From CAYZBM01 sp964476705 (GTDB taxonomy: Bacteria; Pseudomonadota; Alphaproteobacteria; Rickettsiales; UBA6187): a stretch of 29,433 bases of DNA. Of the stretch, positions 15,009 to 21,773 are shown piece after piece. Both the position numbers and the translations under genes were made by a program. Numbering within the stretch: the first letter of the stretch is position 1; every line of letters starts with the position of its first letter. Where the stretch lies: positions 1-29,433 of the forward strand of contig CAYZBM010000017.1 of NCBI GenBank assembly GCA_964476705.1, in the 5' to 3' direction. The notes under the pieces were generated by a model. The model made no database searches, had not been told where the DNA came from, and saw nothing but the letters and a program-made list of their open reading frames with translations.

Positions 15009-16001
15009 CTAAAATTCCCGCTCTGTTACAAAATCTAGCAATAAAATTAAAGCCTCTTTAGCTTTATTGTTAGGAAAAATTGCTAAAGAATTTTTTGCAG
15101 CTAGTGCATAATTTTTAGCAATTAACATAGATTTTTCTGGAGTTTTATATTTTTTAATTAGCTCTATCGCTATATTAGTATGATCTGCAATATTTTCTAG
15201 GTCTAAAAATATTTTATCCAAGGCTATTTTCTCATCTAAATTGGCCATTTTATAAGCTAAGAGCAAAGGTAAAGTTACTTTCCCTTCCCTAAAATCATCA
15301 CCTATATTTTTGCCAAGCAATTCTTCATCAGCACAATAATCTAAAACATCGTCAGTAATTTGAAAAGCTAGCCCCAAATAATAACCATATTCTTTTAAAG
15401 CATTTTGTTTATCTATTTCTACTTCGCTTAAAACTGCGGATATTTCACAAGAAGCGGCAAATAATTCTGCGGTCTTAGCACCGATAATTTCAATATATTC
15501 TTCTTCTTTTAAGTTTAGATTACCAATAACCATTAATTGCCTTACTTCACCTTCAGAAATCACCATCGCAGCTTGTGATAAAATTTCATAAATTTCTAAA
15601 GATTGAGCCCGAGCCATTAAGTAAAAAGCCCGGCCTAACAAAAAGTCACCAACTAAAATACTTTCTTTATTACCCCAAACTTCATTGGCGGTTTTAGCCC
15701 CTCGTCTTAATTTACTGATATCAACTACATCGTCATGAAGTAAAGTTGCCGTATGAATAAATTCAACGATAGTTGCTAAATCAATATGAATCTGCCCCTT
15801 ATAGCCACATAATTTACTTGTAGCTAAAGTTAACATTGGCCTTAATCTTTTGCCCCCTGCTGAAATGGTATGTAAACAAATTTCCGGAATTAAATCTACG
15901 TAACTTGCAACTAATTGCTTAATAGTTTCATCAACCAGCTGCATATCACTGGCAACTAATAAACGTAATTTATCTAAATAACTATTTGTGTTTGCGGCCA
16001 T
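15009..16001 (-). CDS. ispB: All-trans polyprenyl diphosphate synthase (IspB-type)
   Basis: This enzyme extends farnesyl diphosphate with isopentenyl units to make the side chain of ubiquinone. The first Asp-rich motif DDVVD (90-94) is followed by KLRRG; the second is DDVLD (217-221), and GGKRLRPML lies near residue 50. The 330-residue length fits long-chain synthases. The residue before the first motif (H89 in LLHDD) and the small residues upstream agree with an octaprenyl-type product, but chain length cannot be read with certainty. The ribosome-binding site is weak. It is the first gene of an ispB-mnmA unit, with a 146-bp gap upstream lacking recognisable structure. Confidence 0.92.
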   Translation of the reverse strand: MAANTNSYLDKLRLLVASDMQLVDETIKQLVASYVDLIPEICLHTISAGGKRLRPMLTLATSKLCGYKGQIHIDLATIVEFIHTATLLHDDVVDISKLRRGAKTANEVWGNKESILVGDFLLGRAFYLMARAQSLEIYEILSQAAMVISEGEVRQLMVIGNLNLKEEEYIEIIGAKTAELFAASCEISAVLSEVEIDKQNALKEYGYYLGLAFQITDDVLDYCADEELLGKNIGDDFREGKVTLPLLLAYKMANLDEKIALDKIFLDLENIADHTNIAIELIKKYKTPEKSMLIAKNYALAAKNSLAIFPNNKAKEALILLLDFVTEREF

Positions 16002-16147
16002 GACATAATTAATTAGTTAATATTTTGCTTTTATATAAAAGTGACAATGCTGACCAGATAAAGAATGAACTTTTGTCTCGCAAAATCTATCTCGAAGTCA
16101 CATTACTCATGCTTCTTATCCCGAACTAAGGTATAAATCAAGCCGAT

Positions 16148-16477
16148 TTAATAGCGTGGATTAGGATGTTTATAGTCTTGAGCCCCAGAATTTAGGATAT
16201 TAGCTTTAATTGCCGGAGCATTTTCATGCTGATTATAACTAAAATCATCTGTAATTTGTACCTTAGGAGCATTATTATTAACACGAGAAGCCTGATCATC
16301 AGCCCTAACTTGCTCAACTTGACTAGCTTGATCCTGGTCTTTTATATATTTTCTGTTCCCAGCTGGCACTATACGATGCATCCCTGATTTTTTAGCTATT
16401 TGTTTTTCGCCATCATGTTTCATACCACAACATGACGCTACAAAAACAACCATCATTAACCCACAAATTTTTTTCAT
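16148..16477 (-). CDS. Putative small lipoprotein
   Basis: This 109-residue protein has a basic N-terminus, a hydrophobic core and a lipobox-like VASC at 13-16, so lipidation and signal cleavage before C16 is predicted. A second Cys follows directly. The mature part is hydrophilic and disordered, rich in Gln, Asp and Asn, with a DQASQV / DQASRV near-repeat and a QDYKHPNPRY tail. I recognise no family. It starts four bases after the stop of the BKACE gene, so it is translated from the same message. Whether the two work together is unknown. Confidence 0.7.
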   Translation of the reverse strand: MKKICGLMMVVFVASCCGMKHDGEKQIAKKSGMHRIVPAGNRKYIKDQDQASQVEQVRADDQASRVNNNAPKVQITDDFSYNQHENAPAIKANILNSGAQDYKHPNPRY

Positions 16478-16481
16478 AAAA

Positions 16482-17327
16482 TTAAGCTACCTGTTTGTTA
16501 TTATCTAAAAGTCCTAATATTTCTCTGGCCTCTAAAACAGTAGCTACATGCCGATCATATTCGACAACTATCTCCGCAGCTCTAGCAACTAGTTCTGCAT
16601 TACTTTTAGCTAATACGCCCTTGCTAATCATAATATTATCTTCAAGGCCAGTTCTAATATGCCCACCATTTTGTAATGACCAACGTTGACAAATTTCTTG
16701 GAATCTGCCAATACCTGCGGCAGTAAAAGTAGCTCCAGGTAAAACTTCCATTAATTCGGTACGCAAGAAATGAAATACTGATTCTTTAGCAGGTAATGCT
16801 CCTGGAATCCCCATAACAAATTGAACATGAACAGGGGTTTTTAGTAATCCCCTTTTAACTAAATCAGCGGCATTATATAACATGGCTAAATCAAAAACTT
16901 CTACTTCAGGCTTAACATTAAATTCAATCATGCGGGCTGAAATATAGTCAATTAAAGCTGGTTCATTATCATAAATACGCGTAACTAAATTAACTGATCC
17001 TGTAGATAAAGATGCCATATCTGGTCTATATTTTAAGCTCCCCGCCCGCTCTTCACCTTTACCACCTCGAGCACCAGTTGAAAATTGAATTATCATTCCT
17101 GGGCAATGTTTTAATAAGCCTTCTTGAAGTTTGGCAAATCTATCAGCATCAGAACAAGGTTTACCATTATCATCTCTAACATGCACATGGGCAACAGTCG
17201 CTCCCGCTTCAAAAGCTTCTTGAGTACTTTCTACTTGCTCCGCTATAGTTACAGGAAGTGCAGGATTTTGTTCTTTGGTAGTTACGTTACCAGTAATGGC
17301 AACAGTTATAATTGCAGCTTGTGACAT
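16482..17327 (-). CDS. BKACE family (DUF849) beta-keto acid cleavage enzyme
   Basis: Members condense a beta-keto acid with acetyl-CoA to yield acetoacetate and a new CoA ester, in a zinc-dependent TIM barrel. The first member described was 3-keto-5-aminohexanoate cleavage enzyme of lysine fermentation. Zinc ligands H47 and H49 are visible in AHVHVRD. QFSTGARGGKGEER, VNLVTRIYDN and the C-terminal HIRTGLEDNI are typical family segments. The 281-residue length is normal. GGAGG directly before the ATG predicts strong translation. Without a catabolic operon around it, the substrate is unassigned; dehydrocarnitine cleavage or another host-derived keto acid is possible. It is followed at once by the lipoprotein gene. 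Confidence 0.9.
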   Translation of the reverse strand: MSQAAIITVAITGNVTTKEQNPALPVTIAEQVESTQEAFEAGATVAHVHVRDDNGKPCSDADRFAKLQEGLLKHCPGMIIQFSTGARGGKGEERAGSLKYRPDMASLSTGSVNLVTRIYDNEPALIDYISARMIEFNVKPEVEVFDLAMLYNAADLVKRGLLKTPVHVQFVMGIPGALPAKESVFHFLRTELMEVLPGATFTAAGIGRFQEICQRWSLQNGGHIRTGLEDNIMISKGVLAKSNAELVARAAEIVVEYDRHVATVLEAREILGLLDNNKQVA

Positions 17328-17365
17328 ATAATTTCCTCCAATATTTTATTACATTAGTCATTGTA

Positions 17366-17386
17366 ATCGTCATCGTCATCGTCATC
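17366..17386. repeat. Hexamer microsatellite ATCGTC
   Basis: Three and a half copies of ATCGTC run straight into the long palindrome that follows. They lie about 40 bp upstream of the BKACE start codon, so changes in copy number would alter that gene's promoter or leader spacing. Confidence 0.8.
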
Positions 17387-17444
17387 CCGGTTTTTCCTAT
17401 CTTAAGAAACATTTTAATGTTTCGCTAGATAGGAAAAGACCGGG
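17386..17444. repeat. 59-bp palindromic repeat unit
   Basis: The outer arms CCCGGTTTTTCCTATCT and AGATAGGAAAAGACCGGG pair with one irregularity. The inner arms GAAACATT and AATGTTTC (406-413 and 416-423 of the 17-kb block) continue the stem. It sits 14 bp beyond the thiC stop codon and so may stop or stabilise the thiC message. The ends (GTCAT before CCCGG, and CCGGGACCCA) look like the dispersed palindromic repeats seen in many bacterial genomes. No second copy is present in this window. Confidence 0.75.
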
Positions 17445-17458
17445 ACCCATTCAAATAA

Positions 17459-19249
17459 TTAATTTTTAAAATATAATTCCCCACCATGCTCTTTAAACTT
17501 ATCAGCCATTTCTTGCATAGATTCAGCTTTTTCTTTTTCTATTTTAGCATAATCTCTTACTTCATGCGATATTTTCATCGAACAAAATTTTGGTCCACAC
17601 ATCGAACAAAAATGAGCAAATTTAGCCGCATCCGCAGGTAATGTCGCATCATGATATTCTCGCGCTCTATAAGGATCTAGACTTAAATTAAATTGATCTT
17701 CCCATCTAAATTCAAATCTAGCCCGTGATAATGCATCATCTCTATATCTACTACTTGGATGACATTTTGCTAAATCTGCTGCGTGAGCGGCAATTTTATA
17801 AGTTATCACTCCTTCTCTTACATCATCTCGGTCGGGCAGGCCTAAATGTTCTTTAGGTGTTACATAACATAACATCGCCGTACCATACCAACCAATCATC
17901 GCAGCACCAATTGCTGAAGTTATATGGTCATATCCCGGAGCTATATCAGTAGTTAGTGGCCCTAAAGTATAAAAAGGGGCCTCATTACAAATTTCTAACT
18001 GCTTATCCATATTTTCTTTAATTAAATGCATTGGTACGTGACCTGGACCTTCAATCATTGTTTGTACATCATATTCCCAAGCAACTTTAGTTAATTCACC
18101 TAAAGTTTCAAGCTCTGCAAATTGTGCCCTATCGTTTGCATCAGCAATAGAACCAGGACGCAGACCATCTCCCAAACTAAAGCTAATATCATATTCTTTC
18201 ATTAGCTCACAAATTTCTCTAAAATTTGTATAAAGGAAATTTTCTTTATGATGGGCCATACACCATTTAGCCATAATTGAACCACCACGCGAAACAATAC
18301 CAGTTACTCTATTTTCGGTAAAAGGAATATATTCAAGTCTTACTCCCGAATGGATAGTAAAATAATCAACACCTTGTTCAGCTTGTTCAATTAAAGTATC
18401 TTTAAAAATTTCAAAATTTAAATCTTCAGCAACACCGCCAACTTTTTCTAATGCTTGGTAGATTGGCACCGTACCCACCGGGACTGGACAATTACGGATA
18501 ATCCATTCTCTGGTATTATGAATATTTTTACCAGTTGATAAATCCATTAAAGTATCGCCACCCCATCTACATGACCAAACCATTTTCTCTACTTCTTCTT
18601 CAATTGACGAAGTAATAGCAGAATTTCCAATATTAGTATTAATTTTTACTAAAAAATTCCGCCCAATAATCATCGGCTCTAATTCAGGATGATTAATATT
18701 AGCTGGGATAATAGCTCTTCCTCTAGCAACTTCAGAGCGCACAAATTCTGGAGTGATAAAACTATTTTTTTGCCCTTGGTTTTCTCTAATTGCTACATAT
18801 TCCATTTCAGGAGTGATAATTCCTTTCTTAGCATAATGCATTTGGCTAACATTACGCCCTGACTTTGCTCTAAATGGTTTATTATTAGATTTTACAAATT
18901 CTTCTAATCTATCTTTACTGTTATAAGTTTTAAGCCCATTATCTTCTGGCTTTATTTCTCTGCCTTCATAACTTTCAATATCCGCATTATCTTTAAGCCA
19001 AACCCGATTATTTGCTAAACCTTTGCGTATATCTATTTTTTTGGTAACATCAGTATAAGCACCTGAAGTATCATAGACTATAACATCATCTTCTTTAGCT
19101 TTTTCACTTAAAATAATTTTGCGCATGGCTACGCTTAAATCTTGATGAATTTCACCTCGCACAAAAAACTTTTCTGAAGACGGGAAGGCCTCTGTTGAAA
19201 TTTTTATATCTTCTACTTTATTAATATTATTTACTTTTTTTGCTTGCAT
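17459..19249 (-). CDS. thiC: Phosphomethylpyrimidine synthase ThiC
   Basis: ThiC is a radical-SAM enzyme that rearranges aminoimidazole ribotide to the HMP-P pyrimidine of thiamine. The unusual C-terminal [4Fe-4S] motif C-x2-C-x4-C is intact in CSMCGPKFC (C551, C554 and C559, counted from an upstream TTG). The core carries the expected NCPVPVGTVPIYQ, GVRLEY, RGGSIMAKWC and EGPGHVP motifs. The full length of about 596 residues includes the proteobacterial N-terminal domain. I place the start at the ATG (19249); an upstream TTG would add three residues. No other thiamine gene is adjacent. The leader lacks a recognisable TPP riboswitch (no CTGAGA or the distal conserved half). Confidence 0.96.
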   Translation of the reverse strand: MQAKKVNNINKVEDIKISTEAFPSSEKFFVRGEIHQDLSVAMRKIILSEKAKEDDVIVYDTSGAYTDVTKKIDIRKGLANNRVWLKDNADIESYEGREIKPEDNGLKTYNSKDRLEEFVKSNNKPFRAKSGRNVSQMHYAKKGIITPEMEYVAIRENQGQKNSFITPEFVRSEVARGRAIIPANINHPELEPMIIGRNFLVKINTNIGNSAITSSIEEEVEKMVWSCRWGGDTLMDLSTGKNIHNTREWIIRNCPVPVGTVPIYQALEKVGGVAEDLNFEIFKDTLIEQAEQGVDYFTIHSGVRLEYIPFTENRVTGIVSRGGSIMAKWCMAHHKENFLYTNFREICELMKEYDISFSLGDGLRPGSIADANDRAQFAELETLGELTKVAWEYDVQTMIEGPGHVPMHLIKENMDKQLEICNEAPFYTLGPLTTDIAPGYDHITSAIGAAMIGWYGTAMLCYVTPKEHLGLPDRDDVREGVITYKIAAHAADLAKCHPSSRYRDDALSRARFEFRWEDQFNLSLDPYRAREYHDATLPADAAKFAHFCSMCGPKFCSMKISHEVRDYAKIEKEKAESMQEMADKFKEHGGELYFKN

Positions 19250-19596
19250 TTTTATCAACTTTTAATCAATTTTCTAATTTTGTATAGATCTAGATTATTT
19301 TTAATGAATTTTTATTAACTTCAACAACAAAATCATCAAAAACAATCCTTGTAAAATTGATTATTTTTGAGAAATTTTTAGGCGAAGGTTGCTAAAGATA
19401 CCGCAGCGTATTCTTCATACGTGAGGACAGCTTTAACGGTCTTCAACAACAAAATTACCAAAAAGAATCAATTTGCATTAGTACTATCTTGCCTTAAGAT
19501 CATATACCATATATATTTAGAATATAAATCTTGATTTAGCAATATTTTATATAATAAATTGGCCATAGTACTTATAAAGCAGGTATTTAATTAACA
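19250..19596. other. thiC-yihY intergenic region with repeats
   Basis: This divergent gap of about 340 bp contains two direct repeats of 29 bp (19319-19347 and 19441-19469, 26 of 29 identical, beginning CTTCAACAACAAAAT). Between them lies a G+C-richer block with an imperfect palindrome around CGTAT-TCTTC-ATACG (19407-19421). No riboswitch, tRNA or open frame was recognised. Confidence 0.5.
19319..19469. repeat. 29-bp direct repeats flanking a palindromic block
   Basis: The two near-identical 29-bp copies bracket about 93 bp. That interval contains a hairpin spanning roughly 19384-19444, with GAAG/CTTC ends and the inner arms CGTAT and ATACG. The G+C content of 19381-19440 is clearly above its surroundings. 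This looks like an inserted or dispersed repeat unit, but its family is unknown to me. Confidence 0.6.
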
Positions 19597-20496
19597 ATGA
19601 AGATAATCAAAAGATTTGTCAATACTAGTTATATCGCCCTCAAAGATACTATCTCTCATGATGGAATAGAACATGCTGGATATATAGCATTTCTGTCATT
19701 ATTATCTTTTTTTCCCTTTTTAGTTTTTTTCTTTGCTGTACTTAGCTTTTTAAGCAATACTGACATTGGTGTTAATGTTATAGGCAATATACTTAATAAC
19801 CATTTTTTACCACAGCATGTAACAGAAGCTCTAAAACCTAGAATATCGGAGATAATCTCAGGTCCTCCACAAAGTATCTTAACCTTATCAATTTTAGGGG
19901 CAATCTGGACCTCATCTTCAATGGTTGAGGGCTTGCGCACAATCCTAAATCGGGCTTATCGAGTGGATAGCCCACCAGCCTATATTTCACGCAGGCTAAT
20001 GAGTATTTTGCAATTTTTAATCATTACTGGAGTAATTACTTTTGCTACTTTATTATTTATTATAACTCCAAATTTACTAAAAAATATTCATGTATTTTTA
20101 GTTCCAGAAGCTATAGAGCAGGTTAAAGTATTTTTTAGCAAATATAGTTATGAAATATTTAAACTTAATATCTTGCGTTATATCACCACTATATTACTAA
20201 TCTTTTTAATGGTTGCTGCTTCCTATTTTGTTATCCCTAATATTAAACAGCGCTGGAATGATATTGCGCCAGGTGCCTTATATGTCTCAATATTATGGAG
20301 TATAACAGGAACTTTATTTACTCAATATTTAAGCAATTTTAAACAAGTTCATATTATATATGGTAGCCTAGGCGGCATCATCGCCACCTTATTATTTTTC
20401 TATATTAGCGGAATAATTTATGTTTTTGGTGCTGAGTTTAATTACCATCTAGCTAATGTAAAAGGTCATAAACTTCAAGAGAAAATAGTGAATTAA
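19597..20496 (+). CDS. YihY/BrkB (UPF0761) family membrane protein
   Basis: This 299-residue integral membrane protein has about six transmembrane segments: about 30-58, 95-115, 135-158, 195-215, 225-250 and 260-285. The family hallmarks are present: the GIEHAGYIAFLSLLSFFPFLVFFFA opening (residues 22-46) and the loop LWTSS-like IWTSSSMVEGLRTILNRAY. The C-terminal GGIIATLLFFYISGIIYVFGAEFNYH (residues 260-285) is also typical. It was once called ribonuclease BN, a role later assigned to another protein. The true function is unknown, with proposed links to envelope processes. Its last four bases overlap the end of the convergent Sel1 gene. Confidence 0.9.
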   Translation: MKIIKRFVNTSYIALKDTISHDGIEHAGYIAFLSLLSFFPFLVFFFAVLSFLSNTDIGVNVIGNILNNHFLPQHVTEALKPRISEIISGPPQSILTLSILGAIWTSSSMVEGLRTILNRAYRVDSPPAYISRRLMSILQFLIITGVITFATLLFIITPNLLKNIHVFLVPEAIEQVKVFFSKYSYEIFKLNILRYITTILLIFLMVAASYFVIPNIKQRWNDIAPGALYVSILWSITGTLFTQYLSNFKQVHIIYGSLGGIIATLLFFYISGIIYVFGAEFNYHLANVKGHKLQEKIVN

Positions 20497-21194
20497 TCAA
20501 TCATTGTTTCGATAAAAGTAGCAGTATATTTAACAGCTGTAATTCTTGAAGTTGGTTCACTCTCAAAAGAAGCCGAGGTTCTAATAACCGAACCAGAAAT
20601 CTTTACAGATGATTTTTCTTGTATCTGTAATCTATTTAAAGAAGATTTAGCAGATTCATCTCCTTTATTTGCAGCTTTTTGATAGCATTTCTTAGCTTTG
20701 GTTATACTTATCTCAACTCCATATCCATTTTCATAACAAATTCCAAGATTTTTTTGAGCTTCCCGATATCCTTTATTTGCAGCTTTTTGATACCAAGAAA
20801 AAGCCTCTTTATTATTTTTTTCTAACCCCCCATAGCCATTCTTATAACAACTGCCTAAATTATTTTCGGCCGCTGCATCTCCTAGATCTGCAGCTTTTTT
20901 GTAATATTCCACCGCTTTTGCATAATCTACAGTTATGCCGATTCCATTACTATAACAAGATGCTACTCCATATAATGCAATTACATTTTTTGGCTCTTTT
21001 TCTAATACTTTCTGATACCAATAAATAGTTAAAGGATCATTACTTTCGGCGCAAAAATACGCAATATCTAATTGGTATTTAGTAAGCTCATCATTAAAAT
21101 CTGATATTATTTTTTTAAATTTATCTGGAGGCATACCTAATAATTCTAGCTTTTTAGATCCGCCATTAGATTCAAAACCCTTATCTTGTGCCAT
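20493..21194 (-). CDS. Sel1-like repeat protein, putative effector
   Basis: This 233-residue protein carries three clear Sel1-like repeats (about 72-107, 108-144 and 145-180), recognised by the A/G-x-x-YxxG-G...A-x-x-YYKKAA pattern. An earlier degenerate one covers about 45-70. They form an alpha solenoid for protein-protein contacts. There is no signal peptide. A Ser/Thr-rich tail (about 190-233) follows. Sel1 proteins without export signals are frequent among secreted effectors of intracellular bacteria, but regulatory cytosolic roles also occur. The ATG has AGAGAATT before it. Upstream lie an inserted MITE (21289-21513) and copy B of the leader shared with the proline-rich gene at 404. Confidence 0.85.
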   Translation of the reverse strand: MAQDKGFESNGGSKKLELLGMPPDKFKKIISDFNDELTKYQLDIAYFCAESNDPLTIYWYQKVLEKEPKNVIALYGVASCYSNGIGITVDYAKAVEYYKKAADLGDAAAENNLGSCYKNGYGGLEKNNKEAFSWYQKAANKGYREAQKNLGICYENGYGVEISITKAKKCYQKAANKGDESAKSSLNRLQIQEKSSVKISGSVIRTSASFESEPTSRITAVKYTATFIETMID

Positions 21195-21288
21195 AATTCT
21201 CTATAATCGCAACAGTTAAAGAATTAATAATACTAAATTTTACTTCCAAAAACAATCATTAATAAATAAAGGTTTAGATTTCTCGTGT

Positions 21289-21513
21289 GTAACCGTTCAG
21301 GGCATTTTAAGAAATAAAATCAAATAGTTACAAGGATTGTTTTTTTATTTATTTTTTTAGGAGTGCTAATTAAGGGCTATTTTCCAAGAAAAAATTAATT
21401 TACTCAATTTTGCTTTTTTTTAAAATATTATAATTAATAATTAATAAAAACACCAGGTTATCCTTAGGTTTTGTCTGATTTTATATATAAAAATTAGACC
21501 CCTGAACGGTTAC
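21289..21513. mobile_element. 225-bp MITE, IS66-type ends
   Basis: Perfect 14-bp terminal inverted repeats (GTAACCGTTCAGGG at 21289-21302 and its reverse complement at 21500-21513) bound a 225-bp AT-rich element with no coding capacity. An exact 8-bp duplication, TCTCGTGT, flanks it at 21281-21288 and 21514-21521. Ends beginning GTAA and 8-bp target duplications are features of the IS66 family, so it was probably mobilised in trans by such an element. The intact duplication suggests a fairly recent insertion. It lies between leader copy B and the Sel1 gene. Confidence 0.9.
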
Positions 21514-21523
21514 TCTCGTGTAG

Positions 21524-21675
21524 TATAGTATTTCATGATTGAAATGACCTATATTATAGAGCCTTCAGTAAAACATAAATAGTATTATAAGTATATGTTT
21601 TTTCAGGATATACAACATCATAGTAATGATTTAATTTTTACAAAAAAATAGCAAATCATTAGTTGATCTACTATA
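21524..21675 (-). promoter_or_regulatory. Palindrome-rich leader element, copy B
   Basis: On the minus strand this matches 199-349, with the best identity in the last 100 bases and TATAAT conserved near the centre of the palindrome. The first hairpin is kept although its sequence differs: arms around TAATGATTT / AAATCATTA here, versus AGAAATAATTT / AAATTATTTCT in copy A. It points toward the Sel1 gene. Without the MITE and one target duplication it would end about 95 bp from that start codon, comparable to the about 55 bp in copy A. Confidence 0.6.
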
Positions 21676-21773
21676 CATAAATCATTGCTATAATAGTTAT
21701 TACGTTAGCACAGTTCCATAAACAATTACGTTAAGAATATGTCCAGCACTAAACTCAACTGCTACGAATTTAA

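Noticed and set aside
17386..17444. Reading the long palindrome after thiC as an insertion sequence
   Set aside because: It has no coding capacity, no recognisable target duplication, and is a single continuous hairpin; a palindromic repeat unit fits better.
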